A program made the position numbers and the translations under genes. The notes beneath the pieces were generated by a model. It made no database searches. It was not told where the DNA came from and saw only the letters and a program-made list of their open reading frames with translations. This document shows, piece by piece, positions 49,775 through 60,219 of a stretch of DNA of 64,000 bases (positions are counted from its first letter, which is position 1; every line of letters begins with the position of its first letter). This DNA is from Mycobacterium gallinarum (GTDB lineage: Bacteria > Actinomycetota > Actinomycetes > Mycobacteriales > Mycobacteriaceae), in contig NZ_AP022601.1 of assembly GCF_010726765.1 (NCBI RefSeq), positions 5,456,001 to 5,520,000 of the forward strand, given 5' to 3'.

Positions 49775-50788
49775 TCAGGTCATGGTGAGCACCATGCGGA
49801 ACCGGGCATCGCCGCTCATCATCTTGTCGAAGGCAGCCTGAGCATCGGACAGCGGCATGGTCTCGATCATCGGTCGCACGCCGGTGATCGCCGAAAAGCG
49901 CAGCGTGTCTTCTGAATCCTGCGATGTCCCGGAGGCATGGCCCTGCACTGCCGCGGATTTGAAGATCAACGGCGCCAAGGGCGTCTCCATCGGTTCGGAC
50001 GGTGCGCCGACGACGACCAGCTGACCGCGGGCCTTGAGGCCGCCGATCGTCGCCGCCATCGCGTCGGCCACGGTGACCGTGGCGAGGATGACCTGCGCGC
50101 CACCGAGTTTGTTCAGTTCCTCGGCGACATCGACGGCTTTGGAGTCGATGTAATGATGTGCGCCAAGCTCTTTGGCCAGCGGCTCCTTGTCGGTACCGCG
50201 CGCAATGGCAGCCACCTCGAAGCCCATCTTCGCCGCGAACTGGATACCGAGGTGCCCGAGACCGCCGACGCCGAGCACCGCGACTAGGTCGCCCGGTCGC
50301 GCCACCGATTCGCGCAGCGCGTTGAACGTGGTGATACCCGCGCACAGCAGCGGCGCGGCATCCACGTCGGCGAGGTCGTCGGGGACGCGAGCCAGGGCTT
50401 CGGCGGGCGCCACCATGTACTCGGCGTAACCGCCGTCGTAGGAGATGCCGGGGATCTCCGCGTTCTCGCATGAGATGAAGTCGCCGCGCCGACAGGCCTC
50501 GCAGGTGAAATCGCACCCGCCGAACCAGCCGACGCCGACGCGGTCTCCGACCGCCCAGGACGTGACGTCGTCCCCGACCGCATCGACGACGCCTGCGACC
50601 TCGTGCCCCGGCGCGCGCGGGAACGAATTGCCCATCATGCCGATCACGGTCAGCACGTCGGAGTGGCAGACGCCGCAGGCGTGGACCTTCACTCGGACTT
50701 GCCGCGGACCTGGTTCTGGGATCTCGACGTCGGTGATTTCGAACTTCGCATTCGCCGCGGGGATGCGGGCGATCTTCATCGTGGCCAC
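49775..50788 (-). CDS. Zinc-dependent alcohol dehydrogenase
   Basis: A 337-residue medium-chain dehydrogenase, AdhP type. Catalytic-zinc ligands are in CGVCHSD and GHEVAG; the structural-zinc cysteines are in CDFTCEACRRGDFISC. The NAD(P) Rossmann motif is VLGVGGLGHLG. It would oxidise primary alcohols or reduce aldehydes. GTG 50788 is followed by ATG 50779 as an alternative start (MKIARIP). It is convergent with tuf, sharing the terminator, and divergent from the cutinase gene. Confidence 0.92.
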   Translation of the reverse strand: MATMKIARIPAANAKFEITDVEIPEPGPRQVRVKVHACGVCHSDVLTVIGMMGNSFPRAPGHEVAGVVDAVGDDVTSWAVGDRVGVGWFGGCDFTCEACRRGDFISCENAEIPGISYDGGYAEYMVAPAEALARVPDDLADVDAAPLLCAGITTFNALRESVARPGDLVAVLGVGGLGHLGIQFAAKMGFEVAAIARGTDKEPLAKELGAHHYIDSKAVDVAEELNKLGGAQVILATVTVADAMAATIGGLKARGQLVVVGAPSEPMETPLAPLIFKSAAVQGHASGTSQDSEDTLRFSAITGVRPMIETMPLSDAQAAFDKMMSGDARFRMVLTMT

Positions 50789-50913
50789 GTCGCGGACATT
50801 ACCTCGGGCGATGCGGTTGTACCTCTCGGATGGAAACCCTGTAACACCCGCGGCGGACGAGGCGATGTACTTCGCGTATGCCCTGGTCGGGGCTCAAGAA
50901 GGGTATGGATTTC

Positions 50914-51792
50914 ATGTTCCGTCGCGTCGCCACACTCGCGTGTGCCGCCTTCGCCGGTGCCGCACTCGTCGGTCTGTCAGGGCTCTCCCTAGGTACCGCC
51001 TCAGCGCAGACCGCCTGCCCCGATGTGCACTGGATCGGCGCCGCAGGCTCAGGCGAGCGCACGCCCGCCGAGGTGGCGCAGAACGACGGGATGGGCCGCG
51101 TGGTCTACCAGTCCCTGCAGGAGTTGTCGGCCCAGGTGCAGCAGGACGGTCGCACCATGACCGCCGAAGCAGTCGAGTACCCCGCCGTCGAGGCACCGGG
51201 TGAAGACGGCGGTGCCGGTGAGTGGCTGGGTTTCATCGGAAGTGTGGATGCCGGAGCAGCGGCGCTGGGAAAGCAATACGAGGGGTTTGTCCAGCGCTGT
51301 CCGGCAACCAAGGTGGTGCTCGCCGGTTATTCGCAGGGTGCGATGGTCGTGCACCGCAATCTGCAGGCGCTCGAAGCCAGCCCGAATCTCGCCGCGGTGC
51401 TGCTGGTCGCCGACGGTGACCGCCTGCCCGAGGATCCGACCCTGAACCTGGGGACGGCCAGCGGCATTCCCGAGCGCGGTAAGGGGGCCGCACAGGATTG
51501 GCCGATCCTGGCGCATGCACCCGGCCCGATGTCGCCGGCCATCGGCGCGCGCACGATCAGTGTTTGTGATCTCGGCGATGCCGTCTGCGATTACAACCCC
51601 GACGACGAAGAGACCTCGGTGTCATACGCACGCGGTGTGGCGATTCACACCAGTTACGCCACGACGGCGGGCCTGGACTGGACGGCGCCGCTGTACTTCC
51701 TGCTCGGCGGTCCCGACGCTCAGGCCCCCGCGCCGCAGACGCCCGAGGCCCAGCCGATCGTCCCGCTCAGCGCGAGCGCACCGACGCCATAG
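50914..51792 (+). CDS. Secreted cutinase-family hydrolase
   Basis: A 292-residue exported cutinase-like serine esterase. Signal peptide FRRVATLACAAFAGAALVG with cleavage near ASA-QTA. CPDVHWIGAAGSGER is the oxyanion region and GYSQGAM the nucleophile elbow; DLGDAVCDYNP carries the acid plus disulfide cysteine and GVAIHTSYAT the histidine. A C-terminal Ala/Pro/Gln tail follows. ATG 50914 is chosen for a normal signal peptide and AAGGG at a suitable distance; ATG 50905 and 50878 are also in frame. It overlaps the convergent exporter by 26 bp. Confidence 0.85.
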   Translation: MFRRVATLACAAFAGAALVGLSGLSLGTASAQTACPDVHWIGAAGSGERTPAEVAQNDGMGRVVYQSLQELSAQVQQDGRTMTAEAVEYPAVEAPGEDGGAGEWLGFIGSVDAGAAALGKQYEGFVQRCPATKVVLAGYSQGAMVVHRNLQALEASPNLAAVLLVADGDRLPEDPTLNLGTASGIPERGKGAAQDWPILAHAPGPMSPAIGARTISVCDLGDAVCDYNPDDEETSVSYARGVAIHTSYATTAGLDWTAPLYFLLGGPDAQAPAPQTPEAQPIVPLSASAPTP

Positions 51793-53158
51793 GCGTGCGG
51801 GCGATCCACAGGGCCAGCGCACTGGCGATCAACAGCAGCGCCGCCAGCACCCCGAGGATGGTGTCGATCGCGCTCGCCGTCGACTGACCGCCGCGCTCGA
51901 GCATCTCCAGCGCCGTTCCCGACACGGCGACACCGACTCCGGCGAGTGTCACCAACGCCGTCAGCGTGACGCCCGCCGCCTCGCCGGCCCGTTCGGGACG
52001 TACGACGGCCTGGGTGGCGACGGTGGTGAACGCGTACAACAACCCCAATGTGAACCCGCACGCCGACAACGCGGGCAGATAGACAATCCATTCGCCCGAC
52101 GCCGCCAGGGCAGCCAGCGAGATTGCGGCCGCTCCACTTGTCAGCCCCATCACGAGCAATGGCGACCGGTCGGCGGCGAGGCGTCCCGACAGGACGCCGC
52201 CCAGCGCGGCGCCGGCCGAAGGGCCGAGGAAGACGAGACCCGCCATCAGGGGGTCCAGAGCCCGTACCTGCTGCAGGTTCAGCGTCGACAGGAAGATCGC
52301 CACCGCGTAGGCGATGTTCGCGGTGGCGCCGGCGATCACGAGCACCGCGAAGCGGGCGTCGCGCACCAGCGACAGATTGACCAACGGCCATGGCGCCCGG
52401 TTCTCGACGACGACGAAAAGCGAGAGCGCGGCCAGCGACCCCGCGAATGCGACGACGGTGGGCACCGAGACCCACCCCCAGTGTGGTGCTCGGTCAAATG
52501 TCAACGTGAACAAGCCGATTCCGACGGTGATCAGCGCCAGCCCGGTGATGTCGAGACGACGCGGGGCGTTTTCATCAGAGGACTCACCGATGCTCCACGC
52601 GCCGAGCGCGAGTGAGACCACCGTCAGCGGAACGTTGAGCCAGAAGATCCACCGCCAGCCAACGGTGTCGGTCAGCAGGCCGCCGATCAGCGGGCCCGCG
52701 GCGTTGCCCAAACCCGCTATGCCGTAAGCCAACCCGATGGCATGGCTGGCCTTGACCGCGGGAAAGGCGTTGGTAAGCACGCTCACCGAAACCGGGAAGA
52801 TCAGTGCGGCACCGAGTCCCTGTAGTGCGCGGAAGGCCACGATCAGCGGCACGGACGGGGCGACCGCGCACAGGGCCGACGCCAGACCGAACAAGGCGAT
52901 GCCGGCCATCAAGGCCTTGCGGCGCCCGAAGATATCGCCGATCCGTCCCGCCGGAACCATGAAGGCGCCCAACGTGAGCATGTAGACGCTGATCACCCAT
53001 TGCAGGTCCGACGGTGTGCTGTTGAGGTCGGACGCCATCCGCGGCAGCGCGAGATTGGCCGCGAAGTAGTCGATTTGCACGCAGAACAGTGCCATCGAGA
53101 CGGCCGCCAGGACCCACCGGGCTTTCACCGGTTCCGCCGACTCCGACCCCGAGACCAC
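51767..53158 (-). CDS. DHA2-type MFS drug exporter
   Basis: A 463-residue MFS protein with about 14 membrane helices. QWVISVYMLTLGAFMVPAGR and GDIFGRRKAL (motif A) at the N-terminus, RALQGLGAALIFPVSV (motif B/C area) and GGVLSGRLAA in the second half are typical of EmrB/QacA antiporters. The substrate is probably a cationic drug or lipid. GTG start at 53158. It lies opposite the SHOCT membrane gene and does not belong to the antiporter-arginine deiminase unit. Confidence 0.9.
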   Translation of the reverse strand: MVSGSESAEPVKARWVLAAVSMALFCVQIDYFAANLALPRMASDLNSTPSDLQWVISVYMLTLGAFMVPAGRIGDIFGRRKALMAGIALFGLASALCAVAPSVPLIVAFRALQGLGAALIFPVSVSVLTNAFPAVKASHAIGLAYGIAGLGNAAGPLIGGLLTDTVGWRWIFWLNVPLTVVSLALGAWSIGESSDENAPRRLDITGLALITVGIGLFTLTFDRAPHWGWVSVPTVVAFAGSLAALSLFVVVENRAPWPLVNLSLVRDARFAVLVIAGATANIAYAVAIFLSTLNLQQVRALDPLMAGLVFLGPSAGAALGGVLSGRLAADRSPLLVMGLTSGAAAISLAALAASGEWIVYLPALSACGFTLGLLYAFTTVATQAVVRPERAGEAAGVTLTALVTLAGVGVAVSGTALEMLERGGQSTASAIDTILGVLAALLLIASALALWIARTPMASVRSR

Positions 53159-53243
53159 CGCCCGACGATACGACTCGCATCCGCAGAATTCGAGCTAATC
53201 TGACACGCGACGCGACGACCACTTTCCATAGGAGCTTGGCCTT

Positions 53244-54086
53244 ATGTCCACTTTCTGGCGGTACGTCAAGATTCAGGCCTTCGTGTTGCTGTGCGGCATC
53301 GTCGGCCCGATCTTCCTGGCGATATATTTCGCTTCCGGGGCACAGCCGATCATGAAGTGGATGTTCTGGGCGGGCCTGGCGATCACCGTGCTCGACGTCC
53401 TGATCGCCCTGGGTATCACCAGCATGGGCGCTAACAAGGCCGCCAAGACGCAGGCGCTGGAACAGGCCGGTGTGCTGGCGCTGGCGCAGGTCGTCGGGAT
53501 TCACGAGACCGGGACGCGGATCAACGAGCAGCCCCTGGTGAAGATCGACCTGCAGATCTCTGGACCCGGTATCGCGCCGTTCGCCAGCCAGGATCGGGTG
53601 ATCGCGTCGATTTCGCGACTGCCGATGATCACCAGCCGCAAACTCGTCGCACTCGTGGACCCCGTCACGAACGAGTACCAAATCGATTGGGAGAGAAGCA
53701 GTTTGGTCAGCGGCATGATGCCTGCGACTTTCACCATCGCCGAGGACAACAGGACCTACGATCTGTCCGGACAGGTCGGGCCGCTGATGGAGATCCTGCA
53801 GATTCTCAAGGCCAACAACATCGGCCTGAACAACATGATCGATCTGCGCGCGAATCCGGCTGCCCGCCAACAGGTGCAGGCGGTGGTGCGGCGGGCTGCC
53901 GCAACACAAGCCCCCGCAGCTCCTGCGCAGGCGGCCGCGCCCCCTGCAGCGGCCCAGTTCGCCTCCGCGCCACCCGAACCCTCGACCGCGCAGCGGCTGC
54001 AAGAGTTGGAAACCCTGCGCGCGACCGGTGCGATCTCAGACGACGAATACGCCGCCAAGCGTCAGCAGATCTTGGCCGACTTGTAG
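53244..54086 (+). CDS. Membrane protein with C-terminal SHOCT domain
   Basis: A 280-residue protein: two N-terminal membrane helices (IQAFVLLCGIVGPIFLAIYF and MFWAGLAITVLDVLIAL), a cytosolic beta-rich middle (GVLALAQVVGIHETGTRINE), an Ala/Pro-rich linker (about 220-250) and a C-terminal SHOCT motif RLQELETLRATGAISDDEYA. SHOCT domains end oligomerising or membrane-tethered proteins. Function unknown. It is 23 nt ahead of the antiporter and on the same strand, so a shared transcript is likely. Confidence 0.83.
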   Translation: MSTFWRYVKIQAFVLLCGIVGPIFLAIYFASGAQPIMKWMFWAGLAITVLDVLIALGITSMGANKAAKTQALEQAGVLALAQVVGIHETGTRINEQPLVKIDLQISGPGIAPFASQDRVIASISRLPMITSRKLVALVDPVTNEYQIDWERSSLVSGMMPATFTIAEDNRTYDLSGQVGPLMEILQILKANNIGLNNMIDLRANPAARQQVQAVVRRAAATQAPAAPAQAAAPPAAAQFASAPPEPSTAQRLQELETLRATGAISDDEYAAKRQQILADL

Positions 54087-54109
54087 TCAACCGTCAGGAG
54101 CGGATCGCG

Positions 54110-55558
54110 ATGACCGATATCGAGACGGCCACAACGCAGAGAGATCCGAAGGTCAGCCTCCCGACGCTGACCGCGATGGTGGTCGGCTCGATGATCGGGG
54201 CTGGGGTCTTCCTGCTGCCACGTCGGTTCGGCACCGAGACCGGAGTGCTCGGGGCCCTCATCGCGTGGACGATCGCCGGCTTCGGAATGCTGATGCTGGC
54301 GTTCGTTTTTCAACGCCTCGCGATGCGCAAGCCGGACCTCGACGCAGGCATCTTCGCCTATGCCAAGGCAGGTTTCGGCGACTACGTCGGGTTCAACTCG
54401 GCAATTGGCTACTGGGCATCGGCCTGCGCGGGCAACACGTCGTACTGGGTGCTGATCACGGCGACGTTGAGCGCGCTGGTACCCGCGTTCGGCGCGGGGG
54501 ACACGGTGCTCGCGGTGGTGGTGTCCGCGATCTGCGTGTGGTTGTTCGCGGCCCTGGTGATGCGCGGAGTCAAGGATGCGGCCGTCATCAACTACATCGT
54601 GACCATCGCCAAAGTGGTGCCGATCCTGATGTTCATCGTGATCGTCGGTATCGCATTTCAGGCTGATGTGTTCGCCGACAACTTCTGGGGCGGCGAGGAG
54701 GGATATTCGTTCTCGACGATCTGGGACCAAGCCACCGGCACCATGCTGATCACCGTGTTCGTGTTCCTGGGTATCGAGGGCGCAAGCGTCTATTCGCGGA
54801 TGGCGCGCAAACGTGAGGACGTGGGTCGCGCCACGGTCGTCGGGTTCCTCGGTGTGCTGAGCGTTTTCGCCTTGGTCACGCTGGTCTCGTACGGCGTGAT
54901 GCCCCAGGAAGAGCTCGCCGGCGTCACTCAGCCTTCCATGGCGGCGGTGCTGGAATCGGTTGTCGGACACTGGGGATCGATCTTCATCCGTGTCGGCGTG
55001 ATCATCTCGGTGCTGGGTGCGTATCTGGCGTGGACGTTGATGGCCGCGGAAGTCCTCTACATTCCGGCCAAGTCCGAGGACATGCCGAAATTCCTGGCGC
55101 GCACCAACAGTCACGGTGCACCCGTCACCGCGCTGATCATGGCCGCCGGGTTGATCTCGCTGCTTCTGGTGGCGCTGCTGTTCGCCGCCGACGCACTCGA
55201 TTTCATGCTGGATCTGACTGCCGCGCTATCTCTGATTCCCTATCTCCTCGCGGCGGCCTACGCACTGAAACTCACGGCGACCCGCGAGACGTACGGGGAC
55301 GGCAAATCGTTGGTTCCGGACATGGTGGTCGCCGGCCTGGCGACGGTCTACACCCTGTTCCTGATCTACGCGGCGGGCGTGGACAAGCTCCTGCTGTCTT
55401 GCATCCTGTACGCACCAGCGGCGGCGCTGTACTTCAAAGCGCGACGCGAGCGAGGTCTTCGCGTCTTCCAGCCTGCCGAGGCGGTGCTGTTCGGGGTGAT
55501 TCTCCTCGGCGCCGTCGCAGCTGTGGTGTCCTTGGCAACTGGAGCGATCGAAATCTAG
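54110..55558 (+). CDS. Basic amino-acid/polyamine antiporter (ArcD/APA family)
   Basis: A 482-residue APA-family exchanger with about 12-13 helices. The first-helix motif [13 protein letters not shown], then [29 protein letters not shown] and the helix-8 region [11 protein letters not shown] match arginine/ornithine exchangers of the APA type. The best assignment is arginine:ornithine or arginine:agmatine exchange. AGGAG precedes the ATG. It is 26 nt ahead of arcA, so the two form a classic arginine deiminase pathway pair. Confidence 0.88.
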   Translation: MTDIETATTQRDPKVSLPTLTAMVVGSMIGAGVFLLPRRFGTETGVLGALIAWTIAGFGMLMLAFVFQRLAMRKPDLDAGIFAYAKAGFGDYVGFNSAIGYWASACAGNTSYWVLITATLSALVPAFGAGDTVLAVVVSAICVWLFAALVMRGVKDAAVINYIVTIAKVVPILMFIVIVGIAFQADVFADNFWGGEEGYSFSTIWDQATGTMLITVFVFLGIEGASVYSRMARKREDVGRATVVGFLGVLSVFALVTLVSYGVMPQEELAGVTQPSMAAVLESVVGHWGSIFIRVGVIISVLGAYLAWTLMAAEVLYIPAKSEDMPKFLARTNSHGAPVTALIMAAGLISLLLVALLFAADALDFMLDLTAALSLIPYLLAAAYALKLTATRETYGDGKSLVPDMVVAGLATVYTLFLIYAAGVDKLLLSCILYAPAAALYFKARRERGLRVFQPAEAVLFGVILLGAVAAVVSLATGAIEI

Positions 55559-55584
55559 CGGGCAGGCGTTTGAGAGGAACTGAA

Positions 55585-56829
55585 GTGACGAATCCTTCTG
55601 CGAACTACGGCGTTCACTCCGAGGTCGGCAAGCTGCGCAAGGTGCTGGTGTGCTCGCCTGGTCTGGCCCACGAGCGCCTCACGCCGACCAACTGCGACGA
55701 CCTGCTGTTCGACGACGTGCTGTGGGTGCAGAACGCTCGTCGCGACCACTTCGACTTCATCGACAAAATGCGCGACCGCGATGTCGAGGTGGTCGAACTG
55801 CACGACCTCCTCGCCGAGACGATGGAAATCCCCGAGGCCAAAGACTGGCTGCTGGACCGCAAGATCGTGCCGAACGAAGTTGGCCTGGGACTCGTCGACG
55901 ACACGCGTGGCTTCCTGGATTCGTTGAAACCGCAGCGACTGACGGAGTTGCTGATCGGCGGCATGTCGACCCGCGACCTGCCGTCTGAGATCCAATCCGG
56001 GTACCGCTCCCTGGCCCGTGAGGCGGCCGGCGTGACCGAGTACCTGATGCCGCCACTGCCGAACACGCTCTACACGCGCGACACGACCTGTTGGATCTAT
56101 CAAGGCCTGACGCTCAATCCGTTGTTCTGGCCCGCGCGACATGACGAAACATTGTTGATGAAGGCCATTTACGAGTTCCATCCCGACTTCGTCGGCTCCA
56201 CGGTGTGGTGGGGCGATCCGGAGGAGTCGTGGGGGATGTCGACGATCGAGGGTGGCGACGTCCTGGTGCCCGGCAACGGTGTCGTCATCATCGGGATGAG
56301 CGAGCGCACCTCACGTCAGGCGATCACGCAGGTGGCTGCCAAGCTGTTCGCCGAGAAGGCGGCCACCAAGGTGATCGTCGCCGGAATGCCGAAGCTACGG
56401 GCGGCCATGCACCTGGACACGGTGTTCACGTTCGCCGACCGCGATGTCGTGACCTTGTATCCCGACATCGTCGACTCGATACAGACATTCATCCTGCATC
56501 CCAGCGACGCCGACCCGGGCGTCGAGGTGGAGGAGGCGCACAAGCCATTCGTCGAAGTGGTCGCCGACGCGCTCGGACTCGGCGCCCTGCGGGTCGTGGA
56601 AACCGGTGGCACGAAGTACGACTCGGAACGCCAGCAGTGGGACAGCGGCAACAACCTGGTCGCCGTCGAGCCCGGGGTGGTGTTCGCCTACGACCGCAAT
56701 ACCCACACCAACACCCTGCTGCGCAGGGCGGGTATCGAGGTGATCACCATCGTCGGCGCCGAGCTGGGCCGCGGACGCGGCGGCGGGCACTGTATGACCT
56801 GTCCGATCATCCGCGACGGCCTCGACTGA
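55585..56829 (+). CDS. arcA: Arginine deiminase
   Basis: A 414-residue guanidino-modifying enzyme of the ADI type. N-terminal signature [29 protein letters not shown] (substrate-binding), [20 protein letters not shown] and the catalytic Cys403 in GGGHCMTC near the C-terminus; the histidine-acid partners lie in AMHLDTVFT. It converts arginine to citrulline and ammonia. GTG 55585 with GAGAGGA upstream is preferred. arcB and arcC do not follow in this window. The next gene starts 66 nt later behind its own KstR-like box. Confidence 0.95.
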   Translation: MTNPSANYGVHSEVGKLRKVLVCSPGLAHERLTPTNCDDLLFDDVLWVQNARRDHFDFIDKMRDRDVEVVELHDLLAETMEIPEAKDWLLDRKIVPNEVGLGLVDDTRGFLDSLKPQRLTELLIGGMSTRDLPSEIQSGYRSLAREAAGVTEYLMPPLPNTLYTRDTTCWIYQGLTLNPLFWPARHDETLLMKAIYEFHPDFVGSTVWWGDPEESWGMSTIEGGDVLVPGNGVVIIGMSERTSRQAITQVAAKLFAEKAATKVIVAGMPKLRAAMHLDTVFTFADRDVVTLYPDIVDSIQTFILHPSDADPGVEVEEAHKPFVEVVADALGLGALRVVETGGTKYDSERQQWDSGNNLVAVEPGVVFAYDRNTHTNTLLRRAGIEVITIVGAELGRGRGGGHCMTCPIIRDGLD

Positions 56830-57750
<921 letters not shown>

Positions 57751-57764
57751 CTACCAGCCGTCTG

Positions 57765-57824
57765 GTGTGCACGCAGATCGCGAAAACGCCCCAGTTGGGC
57801 CGGATTTGCGATCTGACTGCACAC
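57765..57824. repeat. Long imperfect hairpin between convergent genes
   Basis: GTGTGCACGCAGATCGC (57765-57781) pairs with GCGATCTGACTGCACAC (57808-57824) at 15 of 17 positions; an inner GCCC/GGGC pair extends the fold. It touches the stop codon of the stress-protein gene. It could serve as a bidirectional terminator or be a dispersed repeat. Confidence 0.75.
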
Positions 57825-58705
57825 TAGCCCGGCAATACCAGGACCGGTACCGGGCTGTGCCGCAGGATCTTTGACCCCCGGGAGCCGAGAAACACCCGCG
57901 CGATTCCGCCCGACGGTTTCGTGCCGATGGCGAGTAGATCGCCGTCTTGCCAGTCAACGGCATCGATCGCCTGATCCCAGCCGTTGCCGGTGGCGACCTG
58001 CAGCTCGACGTCGTCGCCGACCACGCCCTTGGAGTGCAACTCGGCCAACGTCTCTCGGGCCTGAGCTGCCCACGCCTCGAGCAACGAGTCCTCGGCGTGC
58101 AACCCGACCTCGGGCGGATACATGGTGCGACCCCTGACGGCGAAGGTGATGACCCGCATCGGGACACCCAGTCGTTGTGCAAGCGCCGCAACGCGTTCGA
58201 CCACGAAGACACACTCCGGTGTGCCCGGATAGGCGCACGTGATGCGGGTCAATCCGCCGGCCTTCGTGCCGCGGTAGCCGCGCGGGCTGATGGACAGCGG
58301 CACCGATGACGAGTGCAGCAGCCGATCCGCCGTCGAACCGATGACGACCTGCCCGAGCTTTCCATCGGCCGCCGAACCCAGCACCAGCGCTTCGGATTCG
58401 AGCTCGTCGACGGCTTCGAGTAGGCCACCGGAAGCCGACCGATGCGCGACCTTGTGGAAGTCCACCTTGATTCCTTTGCCGATCGACGCCAGGCACTCCT
58501 GCGCCTCTTTCGCCGAGTCCGCGGCCAACTGGTCGGCGTACTGGGCGTATTCGGCATCGATGCGGGCTATCGAGGGCGTCATCCACGGCCGTGGCACCAC
58601 GGTCACCACGGTCAGCGATGTCTGCAGCGTTCTCGCGGCTTCTGCCGCAAGGTAGAGCGGCGACCGGCCGCTCTTACCGGCCAGGTAGCCGACTGCGACG
58701 CTCAT
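57824..58705 (-). CDS. Tandem universal stress protein (Rv2319c-like)
   Basis: A 293-residue protein of two USP domains. The ATP-binding pattern G-x2-G-x9-G(S/T) is visible in domain one (LVLGSAADGKLGQVVIGSTADRL: LGSAADGKLG then VIGSTADRLL), and domain two ends LAIGTKPSGG, SRGSKILRHSPVPVLVLPG. It resembles Rv2319c. The ATG overlaps the rocE stop (ATGA), so it is the last gene of the ornithine/arginine operon. Role unknown, perhaps nucleotide-dependent control. Confidence 0.9.
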   Translation of the reverse strand: MSVAVGYLAGKSGRSPLYLAAEAARTLQTSLTVVTVVPRPWMTPSIARIDAEYAQYADQLAADSAKEAQECLASIGKGIKVDFHKVAHRSASGGLLEAVDELESEALVLGSAADGKLGQVVIGSTADRLLHSSSVPLSISPRGYRGTKAGGLTRITCAYPGTPECVFVVERVAALAQRLGVPMRVITFAVRGRTMYPPEVGLHAEDSLLEAWAAQARETLAELHSKGVVGDDVELQVATGNGWDQAIDAVDWQDGDLLAIGTKPSGGIARVFLGSRGSKILRHSPVPVLVLPG

Positions 58706-60204
58706 TGAGGATCCTTCGGCGGAAGTAACACCTCGTCCTCCTGCGCCGCGGCGGCGGGGATGAGACCGTCACCGCCGTCGTTCAGCGCGCTGTGGCGGCG
58801 ACTCCACAGGAAGTAGAAGGACAGAACCACCGCCACCCAGATGCCGAACCACAGCCAGGTGTTCGGGGGCAGCCCCCACAGCACCCACAGGCAGGCGGCG
58901 ATGGACAGGATAGGTGTCACGGGATAGCCCGGAACCTTGAAGCCACGAGGCAGATCCGGTTCGCGGCGCCGCAGGATGATCACGCCGACCGCGACCGTGA
59001 TGAACGCGACGAGAGTGCCGATCGACACCAGGTCCCACAGGTAGTCGAGTGGCACGAAGCCGGCAAGAATCCCCGTGACGGCGGCCACGATGATCGTGTT
59101 GTTCACGGGTGTCATGCTGCGCGGGTTGACCTTGGCGAACAGCGACGGGAGCAGTCCGTCGCGACCCATCGCGAACAGGATGCGGGTCTGGCCGTACATC
59201 ACCACGAGCGTGACCGAGAAGATCGAGATCACCGCGCCGACAGCGAGAACGGTGCTGGCCCATGTCGAACCGCTCAGAACGTTCTCGAGGATCACCGATA
59301 GCCCCGCCTCGGCCTGTTCTTCAGAGCCGAACGCCTCGGCTGACTGCGTGCCCAACCCGGCGAACGCCACCAGGATGTAGATGGTGGTGACCGCGATCAG
59401 TGCGGCGATGATCGCGCGCGGCATGGTCCGCTGTGGATTCTTGACCTCGTCACCCGCGGTGGAGACGGCGTCGAGTCCGATGAACGTAAAGAAGATGGTG
59501 GCCGCTCCGGCGGTGATTCCGGCGAATCCGGCATTCCAGAATCCGGCGAAATGGTCGGTGGTGAACGCGGTGAACGCGATCGCGACGAACAGCGCCAGCA
59601 CACCCAACTTGATGATCACCATGATGGTGTTGACCGTGGCGGACTCGCTGGCGCCACGGATCAGCAGCAGCGCACACATCGTGATGAGCAACATCGCGGG
59701 CAGGTTGACGATGCCCGGGGTCTCACCCCACGGCGCTGCGGTGAGCGCATGCGGTATCTGAACCCCGAACAGGTTGTCCAGGAGTTTGTTCAGATAGCCA
59801 CTCCAGCCAATCGCGGTAGCGGACATGGAGACGCCGTACTCGAGCAGCAGACACGCGGCCACTCCCATTGCCACCACTTCGCCCATGGTCGTGTAGGCGT
59901 ATGAATACGTTGATCCGGAAACTGGTACTGCGGAGGCCATTTCGGCGTAACAGATTGCCGACAGGCCTGCGGCGATACCTGCGATCACAAATGAGACGAG
60001 CACCGCCGGACCGGCCTTCGGCACGGCCTGCTGCAGCACGATGAAGATACCGGTGCCGACGGTCGCGCCGACGCCGAACATCGTCAGCTGGAACGTGCCG
60101 ATACTTCGTTTGAGATGGTCGGAGGCGCCGTGTGCGACCGGGGCGCCGATCACCGGCCGGCGTCGCAACATCTGGGCGGAGAGGCTTGGCGAAGGGGCGG
60201 TCAT
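58702..60204 (-). CDS. rocE: Cationic amino-acid permease RocE
   Basis: A 500-residue APC-superfamily permease with 12 or so helices. FGVGATVGTGIFIVLQ is the first-helix substrate motif, AEMASAVPVSGSTYSYAY and FFTFIGLDAVSTAGDEVKNP are the family signatures for cationic amino-acid transport (CAT type). It matches Rv2320c (RocE) and would import arginine or ornithine. GGAGG precedes the ATG. It lies 15 nt after rocD and overlaps the stress-protein gene. Confidence 0.92.
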   Translation of the reverse strand: MTAPSPSLSAQMLRRRPVIGAPVAHGASDHLKRSIGTFQLTMFGVGATVGTGIFIVLQQAVPKAGPAVLVSFVIAGIAAGLSAICYAEMASAVPVSGSTYSYAYTTMGEVVAMGVAACLLLEYGVSMSATAIGWSGYLNKLLDNLFGVQIPHALTAAPWGETPGIVNLPAMLLITMCALLLIRGASESATVNTIMVIIKLGVLALFVAIAFTAFTTDHFAGFWNAGFAGITAGAATIFFTFIGLDAVSTAGDEVKNPQRTMPRAIIAALIAVTTIYILVAFAGLGTQSAEAFGSEEQAEAGLSVILENVLSGSTWASTVLAVGAVISIFSVTLVVMYGQTRILFAMGRDGLLPSLFAKVNPRSMTPVNNTIIVAAVTGILAGFVPLDYLWDLVSIGTLVAFITVAVGVIILRRREPDLPRGFKVPGYPVTPILSIAACLWVLWGLPPNTWLWFGIWVAVVLSFYFLWSRRHSALNDGGDGLIPAAAAQEDEVLLPPKDPQ

Positions 60205-60219
60205 TGTGCCTCCTATGAG

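Noticed and set aside
48477-50516. Antisense frame of 679 codons opposite tuf and across the terminator
   Set aside because: Crosses a strong terminator and part of the dehydrogenase gene; composition is Arg/His-rich shadow.
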